Source of the DNA: Neostapfia colusana
Lineage: Eukaryota; Streptophyta; Magnoliopsida; Poales; Poaceae
Reading direction: 5' to 3'
Assembly: GCA_030760725.1 (NCBI GenBank)
Contig: JASWHV010000011.1
Coordinates: 86,095,765-86,159,764, forward strand
DNA: 64,000 bases
Shown piece after piece: positions 10,701 to 21,920 of this stretch. The position numbers and the translations under genes were made by a program. Position 1 is the first letter of the stretch; the number at the start of each line of letters is the position of its first letter. The notes under the pieces were generated by a model. It worked only from the letters and a program-made list of their open reading frames with translations, had not been told where the DNA came from and made no database searches.

Positions 10701-13700
10701 ATACGGCTCCAAGTGAGGCACATGTGGGAAGCAGTCTGGTACGGCGACGTCGACTACTACGAGGATCGACGGGCGTTGGATGCTCTCATTGCTGCAGTAC
10801 CGCCTGAGATGCAGTTCTCGCTTTCCAATAAGCGGACTGCCAAGGAGGTCCGGGGCACCATCGCTGCGGCATGCATCGGCAGCGACGGTGCTCGCAAGAC
10901 CACACTGCAGGCACTCCGCAAGGAGTGGGAGAACCTGCCCTTCAAACCAGGTGAGGATGTTGATGACTTTGCTTTCCGTCAACACACTACTGCAGAAGAT
11001 GGTGCAGTTCGGCGACGACACCTACAACAAGGAGAAAGCCGTCGAGAAGCTCTTTCGTTGCATCCCCGAGAAGTACAAGTAGATCGCTCGATCGATCGAG
11101 TCTCTGTTGGACCTCTCCACGATGTCGATCGAAGAGGCGATAGGCCGCCTCAAGGTCATCGACAACGACGAATCTCAGCCTCTCTCGGGGCCTATCACCA
11201 TCGGCGGGAAGCTACATCTCACTGGGGAGCAGTGGGAGGCCTGCCAAGGTGATGAGAAGAAGGGGGAGCCCTCCTCCTCGAAAGGTGGCCGCAAGCGCGG
11301 CAAGCCAAGAAAGGGGCACGGAGGTGCCCAAGCCGGGGCGCAGAGACGTGCCGAGGGTGGCGCCCACGGAGGCGCCCAGGGTGGCGCCGTCGGCAACCGG
11401 AAGCCAGCACGAGACGACACCTGCCACAACTGTGGCAAGCTTGGTCATTGGGTCAGGGAGTGTCGGCAGCAACGACGCGGCCAGGCCCACGTCGCACAGG
11501 TGGAGGAGGAGGAGACGGCTCTGCTCCAGGCGCACGCAAGCATCGAGCCACCTCCAGTGGCATCGGCCGCAGCGGCTCTCCTCCACATCGATGAGCCAAG
11601 AGCACACGCCTTTCTCGGTGACGGCTCCAGCAACGACAAGACTGACGGATGGTGCCTCGACACCGGCGCCACCCATCACATGACTGGTCGACGGGAGTTC
11701 TTCACTGAGTACCCCAATGTCCGAGGCTCCGTCAAGTTTGGGGATGCCTCTGGTGTGGAGATCAAGGGCGTCGGCTCCGTCATCCTCACCACCGAGTCTG
11801 GTGAGCACAGGCTGCTCGTTGGAGTCTACTACATCCCCGCGTTGAGGAACTCTATCATCAGTCTGGGCCAGCTAGATGAGAACGGTTCGCGCGTGGAGAT
11901 CAAGGACGGAGTCATGAGGATTTGGGATCACCATCGTCGCCTTCTTGCCAAGGTAACCAGAGGCACCAATCGACTCTACGTCCTTAACGTGCAGGTAGCA
12001 CAACCTCTCTGCCTTGCTACTCGCCGGGATGACGAGGCGTGGCAGTGGCATGAGCGCTTTGGGCACCTTCACTTCAAGGCCCTGAAGCGGCTCAGTGCAA
12101 AGGAGATGGTACGGGGCCTGCCGTGCCTTGACCATGTGGAGCAGTTCTGCGATGTCTGCATAGTGACAAAGCAGAGGCGGCTCCCCTTTCCCTAGCACTC
12201 GAGCTTCCGAGCCAAGGAGCGGCTCGACCTCGTGCACGGGGACTTGTGTGGCCCGGTGACACCGGCTACACCGGGAGGACGACGTTACTTCCTGCTGCTT
12301 GTCGATGAGCTTTCCCGCTACATGTGGGTGATGGTCCTCGGCAGCAAGGGAGAGGTTGCGAACGCCATCAGGCGTGCGCAGGCCATTGCGGAGGCGGAGT
12401 GTGGCCGCAAGCTGTGCGTGCTGCGCACCGACAATGGCGACGAATTCATGACGGTTGAATTCGCGTCGTACTGCGCGGATGAGGGTGTTCAGCGCCACTA
12501 CTCCGTGCCGTACAGCCCAAAGTAGAACGGCGTCGTCGAGCGACGCAACCAGACGGTTGTGGGGATGGCTCGGGCCCTCCTCAGCAGAGGGGAATGCCGA
12601 CTATCTTCTGGGGAGAGGCGGTGGTGACGGCAGTCTACATCCTCAACCGCTCGCCCACCAAGGCTCTCAACGGCAGGACGCCATATGAGGCTTGGCATGG
12701 GCGCAAGCTGACAGTCTCTCACCTACGGGTCTTCGGCTGCCTAGCGTTCGCTAAGAAGCTTGGCCACATCAGCAAGCTCGACGATAAGAGCACTCCAGGG
12801 GTGTTCATCGGCTACGCGGGGGGCTCGAAGGCCTACCGCATTCTCGACCCAGGAACACAGCGCATGCGCACGGCACGTGATGTAGTGTTCAATGAAGGGC
12901 GAGGATGGGCATGGGATAAGGCGGTAGACGACGGCTCGACTCCGACATACGATAACTTCATCGTCGAGTACGTCCACTTCAAGGGAACTGGTTGGAGTAG
13001 GCAGCTCTTCTCCACCGACTTCAGCGCCACGCTCCCTACTCACGACCTCGGCTGCGACGACCTCTCCACCACCACAGCCGGCGACCCCACGCACTCCAGC
13101 ACCGACTGCCATCCCTTCGGGTACGTCCACTCCGACACCAGCTCGTGTCGAGCACAAACCGGTGGAGCTCGTTACTCCGCTCTCCCACGTTGAGGAGCGC
13201 ATCGACGCGTACCACGACGGCGAGCCGTTTGCGGTATCGTACGATGGAGGATCTTCTCAGTAACCAGTCGGTGCCGGTACTGGTCCCTCGCGATCTGGAG
13301 GCGCAGTTGCATCTTGCGTGCGACGACGGCGAGCCTCGGTCTTTTACGGAGGCTAAGAGAGACGTGGCATGGCGTGCCGCGATGCAGTTGGAGATGGACG
13401 TGGTTGAGAACAACCGCACCCTTGCTGACCTCCCTCATGGTCACCGAGCGATCACCCTTAAGTGGGTGTTCAAGCTGAAGAGGGATGAAGCCGGCGCCAT
13501 CGTCAAGCACAAGGCTCGCTTGGTGGCACGTGGTTTCGTGCAACAGGAGGGGATCTGTGAGGACCCCGCCGTCCCGATTACTCACGGGGACGGAGCACCT
13601 CGCCCGGGAATCGCATTGGGTGGTGCCGTGCGATGCGGCACCCAACAGCACACATAATAAAGCATCATATTACATAAAACAAGCGGAAGCTTACAAAGTG

Positions 13701-16700
13701 TTGATTTTACAAATACTTCTCAAAAATATGCTACAGCGGAAGACTATTACAACTCACGTCTCATACCTATGCTAAGCAACAGAGAAGGTATCCAGCCCGC
13801 GGGTCCTTCTCGCTAGCAACACTGTCATGATAGCAGCGGCAGGGGTTGCCATGAGTTCACCACTCGGGGAGTTCCGAGCCTCATCGGGCACCCATACATA
13901 ACAGCCTACAGTTATTACCTGCAAAACAACTTATGCAGTATCTGTGAGCACGAAGCTCAGCAAGACTGACCCGTCACCGTAGCCATGAAACTCTACATGA
14001 TAGAAATAGAGGGCTGATTACAGAGGTTTGCACAAACAATGATTTTGAGCTAAAGGGGAGTCCTTACTTCAAGTTTTAAGCAACTTTTATAGCCCTCGCG
14101 GAACTTACATCGAGACTCCACAATCAAACAAGAAACGCTTCATCTCGATGTCACTTGCCCGAGGTGAAAGTAACTTTAGTGAGCTATCCTAGACCCAAAC
14201 GGACCTTGCGCCATTAACGTCGAGACTCCACAATCAAACAAGAAACGCTTTGCCTCGACGCTACTAGCCCAAGGTGGAAATTAAATTTAGTGAAGTGTTG
14301 CTCGTTCCTCATCTCCATTATGAGGCTTACCCACGAAGCATATTAAACGTTTCCCAGTTTATTACTACGTCACGACTCAGTGTACAAGTATGCTCACTAC
14401 CGCGAGCGACGGTGATTGCAATCAAAAACACCCGGCTGACACGACACGTACGCCCGTACTCGACGTTGCACACAGCAACCGTCACTGACGTCGTACGTGG
14501 CCACCTTTCACACGACACCCAAATGTCGAACCGGTCCCACCGACTGGGTTTAAGTCTCTCTACGGCAAACCCTCGTAGAGTCGACTTCTCTATCCTTTCA
14601 TCATCGGCATCAGACAGTGAGGTATGCCTCGACACCCAGGTTAACATGTTACATCGGTTTCCTGGGTTCCATATAGCCAGTATGCATCCGGTACACAACT
14701 CAAACTTGTCCAGCGGGGCCGCACACAAGAACGGGCCTTAATCGACTCAGACATAGACTAGGCTCACAGGACCACGTCCTTGACCTTCCATCCACTGCCC
14801 GGTCTCCATTCCCAATTATGAGGATCAATCCCAACTCTTCCGATTGACCCCCCTTAATCCCATTTCACGAGTAGGAATCTGCCTACTCGAGTTATGTCTC
14901 TTTTAATCCACTTTTATTGAGAACAACAGTTATAATTAATTGATAACCTATCCTACATTAAACTCCAGGGTTTTCTGGGTCATGCATTTGGGGTTTCATA
15001 CCATCTAGACGTAATGCAATAAATATAATACTAGACGTATGAAGTGAATACAAATAAAAACTTGTAAATTTGATGCAAACCGGGACTTGCCTTTGTTTTG
15101 CAGGTGACTTATATATATATGCAGTTAGTGAAGACCACTTGGTGCTTGATCAACCTCTTTCCTCCTTCCTTGATTTCTACTCCGATGACTTCAACTCCTC
15201 CACGTAGATACTACACGTGATGAATATGCATATCGTTTAATTGTAAAGACTTTGCTACAAGTCCTAATAACAGGTTTTCAAAAATTGGAACTCTGTTTAA
15301 GAATTTAAAATGACACTAGTGCTAGTGGTTTAGGTTTGGATCTAAACACATGATTAAATGCTAAGTGGTTTTCCCCCTCTTCTATATTGATCACCTAAAG
15401 AGGTTAAAAAGAACAGGGGTGATCCAGGGCTCCAATGGAGCTGAAAATTTTCATGTGAGTTCCTTGTCACAAGAAAGTCCTATGGACCAAAAATTAGCAC
15501 TTTTCATTGAGTGGTTTGTTCAGAATAATTTTCTAAGCAATTAAGCAAAGAAGAATTAATTCTAAGATCCCACCCATGTTCATGCAAAACTTAGTGAACT
15601 ACAATTTCAATTATAGCTCATAGAGTTTGCATGAATTTTCCTAGCATTTTTGGAGCTAAGATCTGCCCAGAACTGAATTTCCAAGTTTTGGAAATTCTCT
15701 GAAATTGTTTCTGTATTATTTGAATACAGCATCTTCAAATCTAAATTTCCCTGATCAAATCAACTCAAGTTGATCTAAAACTTTTATAGAGGTTCACTAA
15801 TACTCTAAAGACTATTCTGGCAAAATTTGAGGATTTTTGGATTAACCAAACTCCCTCTAAAATTCTTTTGCTAAAAAGATTTAAAGAATTTTACAGAATT
15901 AAATAAAGGGTTTCATACAAATTGGGTTCCATATTTGGATAGTACTCTATCAGAGGAATCCAATAAAATTTGTTTGACAATTTTTGGATTCTCCTACCCA
16001 AAGTTGTGGCTATTCAAAGTTTGAACTGAAAATTGAAATTCCCCAAAATGTTCAAATAATGTCAGTGGGTCCAGGGACAGGTGTCACTCGCTGAGGCAAG
16101 CCACACGGGGCTACAGGATATTTCCCGCGCCACCACACCAGATCCCTGCGCCACAGCCGATCAAATATTTGAAAAACCGTCGCTGACGGGCGGGACCCAC
16201 CGGGTCGTCTTCTACCTCCGGCCCCCGCGCCCGCGCGCCGCCGGGCTCGCCGGAGTTCGACGGATCCTGGCCTCCCGGCCATCCCCCGAGCCCTCCCTCG
16301 CCGCTAGGGCCTTATTTCACGTGCTGAACACGATGGAACCCTCTTCCCCGGTCGGCGATGGCTCTAACCTAGCTGGCCACGGCGCGGCGGCTCTGGACCG
16401 GTTCGGCAACGTCGCCCGGTCATCCTAGCCTGCCCAGACCTCGGTGGAACGGCGCTACAGCACCAGTGGACGCCAGGGAGGATCGTCCGGGTGGTGAAGC
16501 AACCTGCAAATGGCCCTAACCTAGCTCTCATCGGGAGCCCGAACCGCCCCACCATAACCGCCGTGGAAAAAGTGTGAAATACGTCGTGCACAATGGTTTT
16601 CAGGCATTGGTTGAAAAAGGGCAAAAGATCGCCGGCTAGCCCAGCTCATGTGTGCAAGATTTGACGGCCTAAGAACGAGAGGGACGATCGAATTTGGTAT

Positions 16701-19700
16701 TACCGTATCAGAAGGTCGGATGGTGCCCGACGGCGATCTTTTCCCAAATTCGAGCCCGGTAGATCATCTCATGGCTTGAGCTTCGGGGATGAGCATCAGG
16801 GGCTCCCAGCGCATCCGAGGGCGCTCTAGCTCGGGCCTGAGAAGCTCTCGGTGGGGCTGTCCACGTGAGACCAGCTCGGTTTCCCGATGGTGAGCCTCGG
16901 TGCCCGGTGGAATTCGTCAAATTGTGATCAAACGATGGGGCAACGCCATGGAGTAGAGCGATGGGTCGCTAGAGCACACGTTGGCGCTCACTTCTTCCGT
17001 GGATCACTCGGGCAGTGGAGGGGGCGACGCGGTTTGCAACAGGCAGAACGAGAAACGGCGCCGGGAGGTTCCTGTTATGCGCGCGAGAGTGGGAACCGAG
17101 GACAACGCGCGAGCTGCGTGATAAGGAGGGGGGAAACCAGCTCGCCAGCACAGAGTTCGCGAGGGAGAGGTGGTGTCGGCCTTGCCCCGGTGTCGCACGG
17201 TGAGAAGGACCGAGGCGGTCTCGGTGGCACGATGACTTCGCGAGGAGGAGAAAAACAGAGACCGTGCACCGCCTGAGCTGAAGATCTTTTGCACACTCGT
17301 TTCCCCCAATGACATGTGGGCCCCACAATTTAGTACCTCTTTCCTCCAAATATCTCCAAAGTTTGACAATTATCCAACCCAATTGTTTGAAAATTGGAAA
17401 CTGAGCTCATTTGACAAGTTTGGACAAATTCCATGCAAATTCAAATGTTCATTTGAATTCTTTGCACATTTGACTCCCTTTGGAAAAATGGGCAGCAAAT
17501 ATTTTCAAAAATTAATGAAACTTTGCCTCCCCACTAATTTGGACCTAAGGAATCGAAATATGCCACTTGATCCTTGTGTTAGCTGCTGCAAACAATAGTT
17601 TGGACACAACAGTTTTGAATTTCTCATTGTGTCCTTCCCTCACTTGAAGTTTGAATTTACCTTTAGTCCATCTCTGATTTTTAAACCCTTCCCTTGCACT
17701 TGACCTCTTCATTTCTGGGGTTTTAATATACATGAGGTCCATCCATGCAGTAACCCTAAGTTTGTTTAGAAGAATTCTCACCAATGTTATCATATGTGGG
17801 AAAAAGTTTCAACTAAGCCTCTTTTTTCATACACATGACTCCAACATTTGTGCAAACTCATGTTTCTTTGTATTCACATTTTTGGGACCTTTACAGGATC
17901 GACTTTGACGATGCTGTCGCGCCCGTGGCGCGGATGGAATCTGTGTGACTCCTCCTTGCGCTGGCTGCTCAGGGAGGTTGGCGGGTTTAGCACATGGATG
18001 TCAAGTCGGCGTTTCTTAACGGCGATTTAAAGGGGGAGGTCTATGTGCACCAGCCGTCGGGATTTACGATTCCTGGCAAGGAGGGCAAGGTATTGCATCT
18101 GCGCAAGACCCTCTATGGCCTGCGGCAGGCACCAAGGGCGTGGAATGCCAAGTTGGACTCCACGCTTAAGGGGATGGGCTTCGAGCAAAGCCCGCACGAG
18201 GCGGCCATCTACCGGCGGGGCAATGAAAGAAATGTCCTACTGGTGGGTGTCTACGTCGACGACTTAGCTATCACCGGCACCAAGGATGCGGAGGTGGCAG
18301 CATTCAAGGAAGCGATGAAAGCCACCTTCCAGATGAGTGACCTGAGATCTCTCTCCTTCTACCTGGGGATCGAGGTGCACCAAGCCGACTCCGGAATCAT
18401 GCTTCGATAGACTGCCTACGCCAAGCGCACTGTTGAGCTGGCTGGGCTCACAGACTGCAACCCAGCTCTCACTCCCATGGAGGAGAGACTGAAGCTGAGC
18501 CGCAACAGCACGACGGAGGAGGTGGACGCCGCGGAGTATCGGCGTCTTGTGGGGACCTTCGCTACCTCGCCCACACACGTTCGGACTTGACATTCTCTGT
18601 CGGCTACGTCAGTCGGTTCATGCAGCGACCAACGACCGAGCACCAACAGGCTGTGAAGAGGATAATCCGCTACGTTGCGGGGACTCTCGACCACGGCCTC
18701 TACTACCCGAGGTGCCTTGGGGAGGCACACCTTGTCGGGTACAGCGACAACGACCACACCGGCGACATCGACACTAGCAAGAGCACGAGCGGGATTCTTT
18801 TCTTCCTTGGCAAGTGCCTCGTTAGCTGGCAGTCGGTCAAGCAGCAGGTAGTGGCCCTGTCCAGCTGCGAGGCCGAGTACATAGCGGCCTCTATCGCTTC
18901 GACTCAGGCGCTCTGGCTGGTTTGACTGCTTGGTGATCTCCTCGGCAAAGACACCGGAGCGGTGGAACTCAGGGTGGACAACAAGTCCGCTCTGGCTCTA
19001 GCAAAGAACCCCGTCTTTCATGAACGGAGCAAGCACATCCGGGTGAGGTATCACTTCCTCCGAGGCTGCTTGGAGGAAGGGAGCATCAAGGCGTGCTACA
19101 TCAACACCAAGGACCAGCTTGCAGACCTGCTCACCAAGCCCCTCGGGAGGATCATGTTCCTTGAGCTTTGCTCCAGGATCGGGATGGTCCAACTCTCTCA
19201 CAAGACAACGCACAAGACTTAGGGGGGTGAAGGAATAGGTCTTGTACTCTTGGTCTGTGTGGCCCCTAGTTAGGACAGCATCTCAGTCCTTGTTAGGACA
19301 AGCATATCAATCCTTGTTAGGACAGCATTTTAGTCCTTGTTGGGATAACATCTTAGACCAAGATGACAGCATATCAGTCCTTGATAGGACAGCATATTAG
19401 TCCTTTGGTAGGACAACATCTTAGACCAAGAGGACAGCATCTCAGTCCTTGTTAGGACATCATATTAGTGCTTTGGTAGGATAGCATCTTAGACTAGCAT
19501 CTAGGTATATGTTTGGCTGCCTCAACTATAAATATAAAACCCCAACGTAGAGGCATGGCATTGTGTGTGAAATGAAACAAGAAAAATTTCCCAACTCTTA
19601 GTGTCATCCTCTCCATAAGAGTAATACTTCAGATACTAACAATTGCAGATTCATATATGATGATTGGAGTATGCCTCACACCGCTGTGAAACTGAAGTTC

Positions 19701-19751
19701 CCTTACTTCTGGGATGAGGACTGCTTACCAGTACCTAAAGGCGAACTCTAG
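7733..19751 (+). CDS. ABP1: Auxin-binding protein 1 (five exons, 10-kb transposon in intron 4)
   Basis: Exons 7733-7844, 8091-8197, 8551-8751, 8931-8998 and 19649-19751 join in frame to 196 codons with GT-AG introns. ABP1 is a small ER-luminal cupin that binds auxin through a metal site. Visible landmarks: a signal peptide (residues 1 to about 33) before Cys35; metal ligands His90 and His92 in HRHSCEE, Glu96, and His139 in NDPHQ; glycosylation sequon NST at Asn128; the DDWSMPHTA motif; and Cys188, expected to pair with Cys35. The protein ends KGEL where maize ABP1 ends KDEL. Start: first ATG before the signal peptide. Exon 5 lies 10.65 kb from exon 4 because a Copia element sits in intron 4, seven bases upstream of exon 5. 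The reading frame is intact, but correct splicing across the insertion is doubtful. Confidence 0.93.
9574..9946 (+). repeat. 5' LTR of the ABP1-intron Copia element
   Basis: 373 bp, TG...CA ends. The interior contains several imperfect tandem units of about 20-25 bp built on aggacagcatctcagtcctt. A TATA-like ctataaatatg lies near 9830. The partner LTR at 19228 is about 414 bp long, apparently through a different number of these units. Confidence 0.93.
9949..9960 (+). other. Primer-binding site of the Copia element
   Basis: TGGTATCAGAGC starts two bases after the 5' LTR. This is the standard plant sequence complementary to the 3' end of initiator methionine tRNA, which primes minus-strand synthesis. 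Confidence 0.9.
10136..19222 (+). pseudogene. Copia gag-pol, broken and interrupted by an LTR
   Basis: Domains in order: Ala/Glu-rich start MSEGQSQHS (10136) ending at a stop at 10474; gag body in shifted frames to about 11080; CCHC knuckle CHNCGKLGHWVREC (11423-11464); protease DTGATHHMTG (11660-11690); integrase with zinc motif ending CDVCIVTKQRR (12150-12180), HGDLCGP (about 12236), RTDNGDEF and a later VVERRNQ; reverse transcriptase start KWVFKLKRDEAG (13461-13496), interrupted at 13551, resuming at 17896 with DVKSAFLNG and YVDDL (18253-18270); RNase H LSSCEAEYIAA (18856-18890); stop at 19222. Disruptions include TAG at 12193-12195, TAG at 12523-12525 where a Gln is usual, a frameshift near 12585, TGA near 17946 and a stop near 18410. 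It copied and integrated the element when alive. Confidence 0.9.
13556..17895 (-). repeat. 4.3-kb putative solo LTR nested in the Copia pol gene
   Basis: The segment begins TGTGAGGACC and ends CTTTACA, so both ends are TG...CA type with partly matching inverted termini. It is flanked by perfect target duplications GGATC (13551-13555 and 17896-17900). Removing it restores the Copia reading of QQEGI-DFDDAVAPVAR. No internal direct repeat, primer site or pol coding was found, so a solo LTR from unequal recombination is the simplest reading. Minus orientation is inferred from LTR-like phrases such as ctcagcaag near 13957. Reading frames inside are short and unsupported. Confidence 0.75.
19228..19641 (+). 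repeat. 3' LTR of the ABP1-intron Copia element
   Basis: It starts right after the purine stretch aggggggtg that serves as polypurine tract (19221-19227) and ends ATACTAACA directly before target duplication ATTGC. Compared with the 5' LTR it has substitutions and extra ~20-bp units. The last bases contain TACTAAC, a perfect branch-point-like word, ten bases before ABP1 exon 5. Confidence 0.93.
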
Positions 19752-20070
19752 ATCCGCAAGTGATCCTGCTGGATTAAGATCCTCATCCACTGGTCTTAAA
19801 ACATGGTGTGCTCAGTTGTGCATTTTTCGTGCCTCCTTAGGAAATTACGTATTGTATGACGTATGAACTTTAAGATCTTCTGGAGGAAGAGCCAGTGTAT
19901 CCTGTTTCCATGGTTTGCATTCCACTATGTTCCTGATTTTCCACATGAACTTTGTACAGTTGTTCATCTAGCCAATGTTATGCTCACTTGTCATCAGAGT
20001 TTTCTACCTTGATTATAAACTTCCATGGTCGTCGTTGGTAAGTCGACCTCATGGAGCATGCTCACCAGAA
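19752..20070 (+). other. ABP1 3' UTR and flank
   Basis: Non-coding AT-rich sequence following the ABP1 stop codon. No second gene is evident. A discrete polyadenylation site cannot be fixed by reading alone. Confidence 0.5.
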
Positions 20071-20175
20071 TGAAAAACGTATGCTGCAGACCTCTTCACT
20101 GACAAATGGTGTTAGAGTTTCTCTACTCTAACACCCAATGTAGTGAAAACGTATGCTGCAGACCTCTTCACTGAC
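20071..20175. repeat. 32-bp direct repeat bracketing a perfect hairpin
   Basis: Nearly identical copies of a 32-33 bp word containing acgtatgctgcagacctc lie at 20071-20103 and 20144-20175. Between them, GGTGTTAGAG (20108-20117) pairs with CTCTAACACC (20126-20135) across an 8-base loop. The rest of 20176-20613 holds no gene I can support. Confidence 0.8.
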
Positions 20176-20613
20176 GACAGGGTGACGTCGCTGTCCCAAA
20201 AGGTCTCGACACTGCGAGACAGGGCTATCGAGTAGGAGCGGTGACGGCCACGGGCTCCATGGCAGGGTGCGGCGGCACGAGCCTCAGGCCTGCGTGGTCG
20301 CGCAAATCTCCTAGATCTCGTCACGGTCACCACCCGGCCGGAAAACCCCTTCCTTCCCCGTTCGCTACAAGAATCTATTCCTTACTCTTACCATCTCCAT
20401 TACTCTCGTCACCGACCTCATCGTGCACGGCCATGCACGACCTCATCATCGACTGCCAATACACATACAGTACTATAGAGCATATGAAACCATCCATTTC
20501 CACGAGAGGCGTGAAGCGCGTACGAGTTCCCGGTCGCCACCACCTTCAGCACAAGCCGTCTCCCTGCCTCTCCTGCGCCAGCTGTGTACCTCTCCACCAG
20601 CACTTGAGTTATA

Positions 20614-20693
20614 CTCCCTCCGTTTCAAATTATTTGACACTGGTTAGTTCAAAATTGAACTAGGCAGCGTCGAATAATTCGAAACGGAGGGAG
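20614..20693. mobile_element. Stowaway MITE (Tc1/mariner type)
   Basis: An 80-bp element begins CTCCCTCCGTTTC and ends GAAACGGAGGGAG, flanked by TA on both sides. The remainder also pairs (attatttgacactggttag against aataattcg), the standard structure of grass Stowaway elements. Confidence 0.9.
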
Positions 20694-21640
20694 TATATAG
20701 AAGAAGGTTCAGCTCTATCAGAACTCATCATGAGAAAAATCAATTACCTGCATGATCCAGGACACCACAAGCGTCGTGACCTCACCGCCGTCTCCTTGCT
20801 AGGGGAACCAAAACAAAGATGTCACGCGACTAACCAACCAGCAACAAAAGTTCAACCGTATGGGATCAGCCTGTTGACTATGTTAAATAAGAAACTGTGT
20901 AATATTATAATCACAAGCAAGAAGTTATTGATTCTTTCCATATGTAACACGACTATGTTTTCAAATCATTGTTCTTGGTCTTACTGCGTTAGCTAAAACT
21001 ATTCCTGATTGAATCAACATTTGTAATCTCTACCTTCTTCAATGAAGTGACGGAATAACTGCCTTTTATTGTCAAAAAGAAAACAAGGTTCTAGACTCTC
21101 TGACGAAGCCGCACACTAAGATAGTCGAATCCAGTCGGATAGATACGGTTATACATGCAGCTTTATTCTTTTTTATATACACTCTACTGTAGTGAGTGGT
21201 GTCATTGTACATATATGCAATGCGGCTAAAATCATTGCATCATACATGGTACGGTACATGATACAACCTAATTCTCTGTTTGTAATTAGCATCGTGTTTT
21301 GGGTAGCTGCAACCATTTTCAGCCTATCTCCAACAGTGATATGCATTTTACAGAGGCAAAATAAATAGAGGAGGCAAATATTTGATATCCTTAACAGAAT
21401 ATGCATTCTCTCTCACTAACAGGTGGGCAGAAATATATATCAAAACAGAGTCATCATTTTTAGCTATTCTCTCTACTCATATGCAAAGTGAGTATCCCGT
21501 TTGCATATGTTATTGAAATCTGTTTGGGTTACACTCAACATCTAAAATTAATTAGATATTGGAGATAACCTCATATTAAAGAAATCACAAAAAAATTGCA
21601 CTAGAGGCACCACTACTCGTTTCACGTGTTTCACAGATAC
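20694..21640. other. Gene-free AT-rich interval with a possible small inverted-repeat element
   Basis: No coding gene is supported. TATCTCCAA at 21324-21332 and TTGGAGATA at 21559-21567 form inverted ends around about 244 bp, the style of a grass MITE, but no matching target duplication is seen. The end near 21641 is the probable promoter and leader side of the coiled-coil gene. Confidence 0.4.
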
Positions 21641-21920
21641 CGAGATGGAACAAATCACAAAAAATCACGATTTCGATTTGAATGCGGCGCAGGAGGCGAT
21701 AACCCAACAGCACACTCAGCCGTCCACCCAACCCCATTTCAAATTCTCATACACACCAACGGTCGCCTCTCAGGACCCGTCACGAACCACAGATAGCTCG
21801 CTGCCATGTGGGTCCGTTTCACCAGAGACCCATCTGTCAGTGAGGAGCCTTCGGCGCATAAATCTGCGCGGAAATCCTGCCGTCATCTCCATCCATCCGC
21901 AGCTGCAAACCCTAGCGAGA

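Larger units (their letters stand above)
9574..19641 (+). mobile_element. Copia LTR retrotransposon inserted in ABP1 intron 4
   Basis: Direct terminal repeats at 9574-9946 and 19228-19641 start TGAAGGAATA and end ATACTAACA. They are flanked by a perfect 5-bp target duplication ATTGC (9569-9573 and 19642-19646). A primer-binding site and decayed gag-pol lie between. Without the 4345 bp of nested LTR and its target duplication, the element is about 5.7 kb. It is in the same orientation as ABP1. The coding region has several stops and frameshifts, so it is non-autonomous now. Confidence 0.95.

Noticed and set aside
16052..17382. Several 60-140 codon frames
   Set aside because: All lie within the 4.3-kb putative solo LTR and resemble no family.
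20112..20333. 73-codon minus frame near the hairpin
   Set aside because: No homology recognised and the region also reads without bias in other frames.
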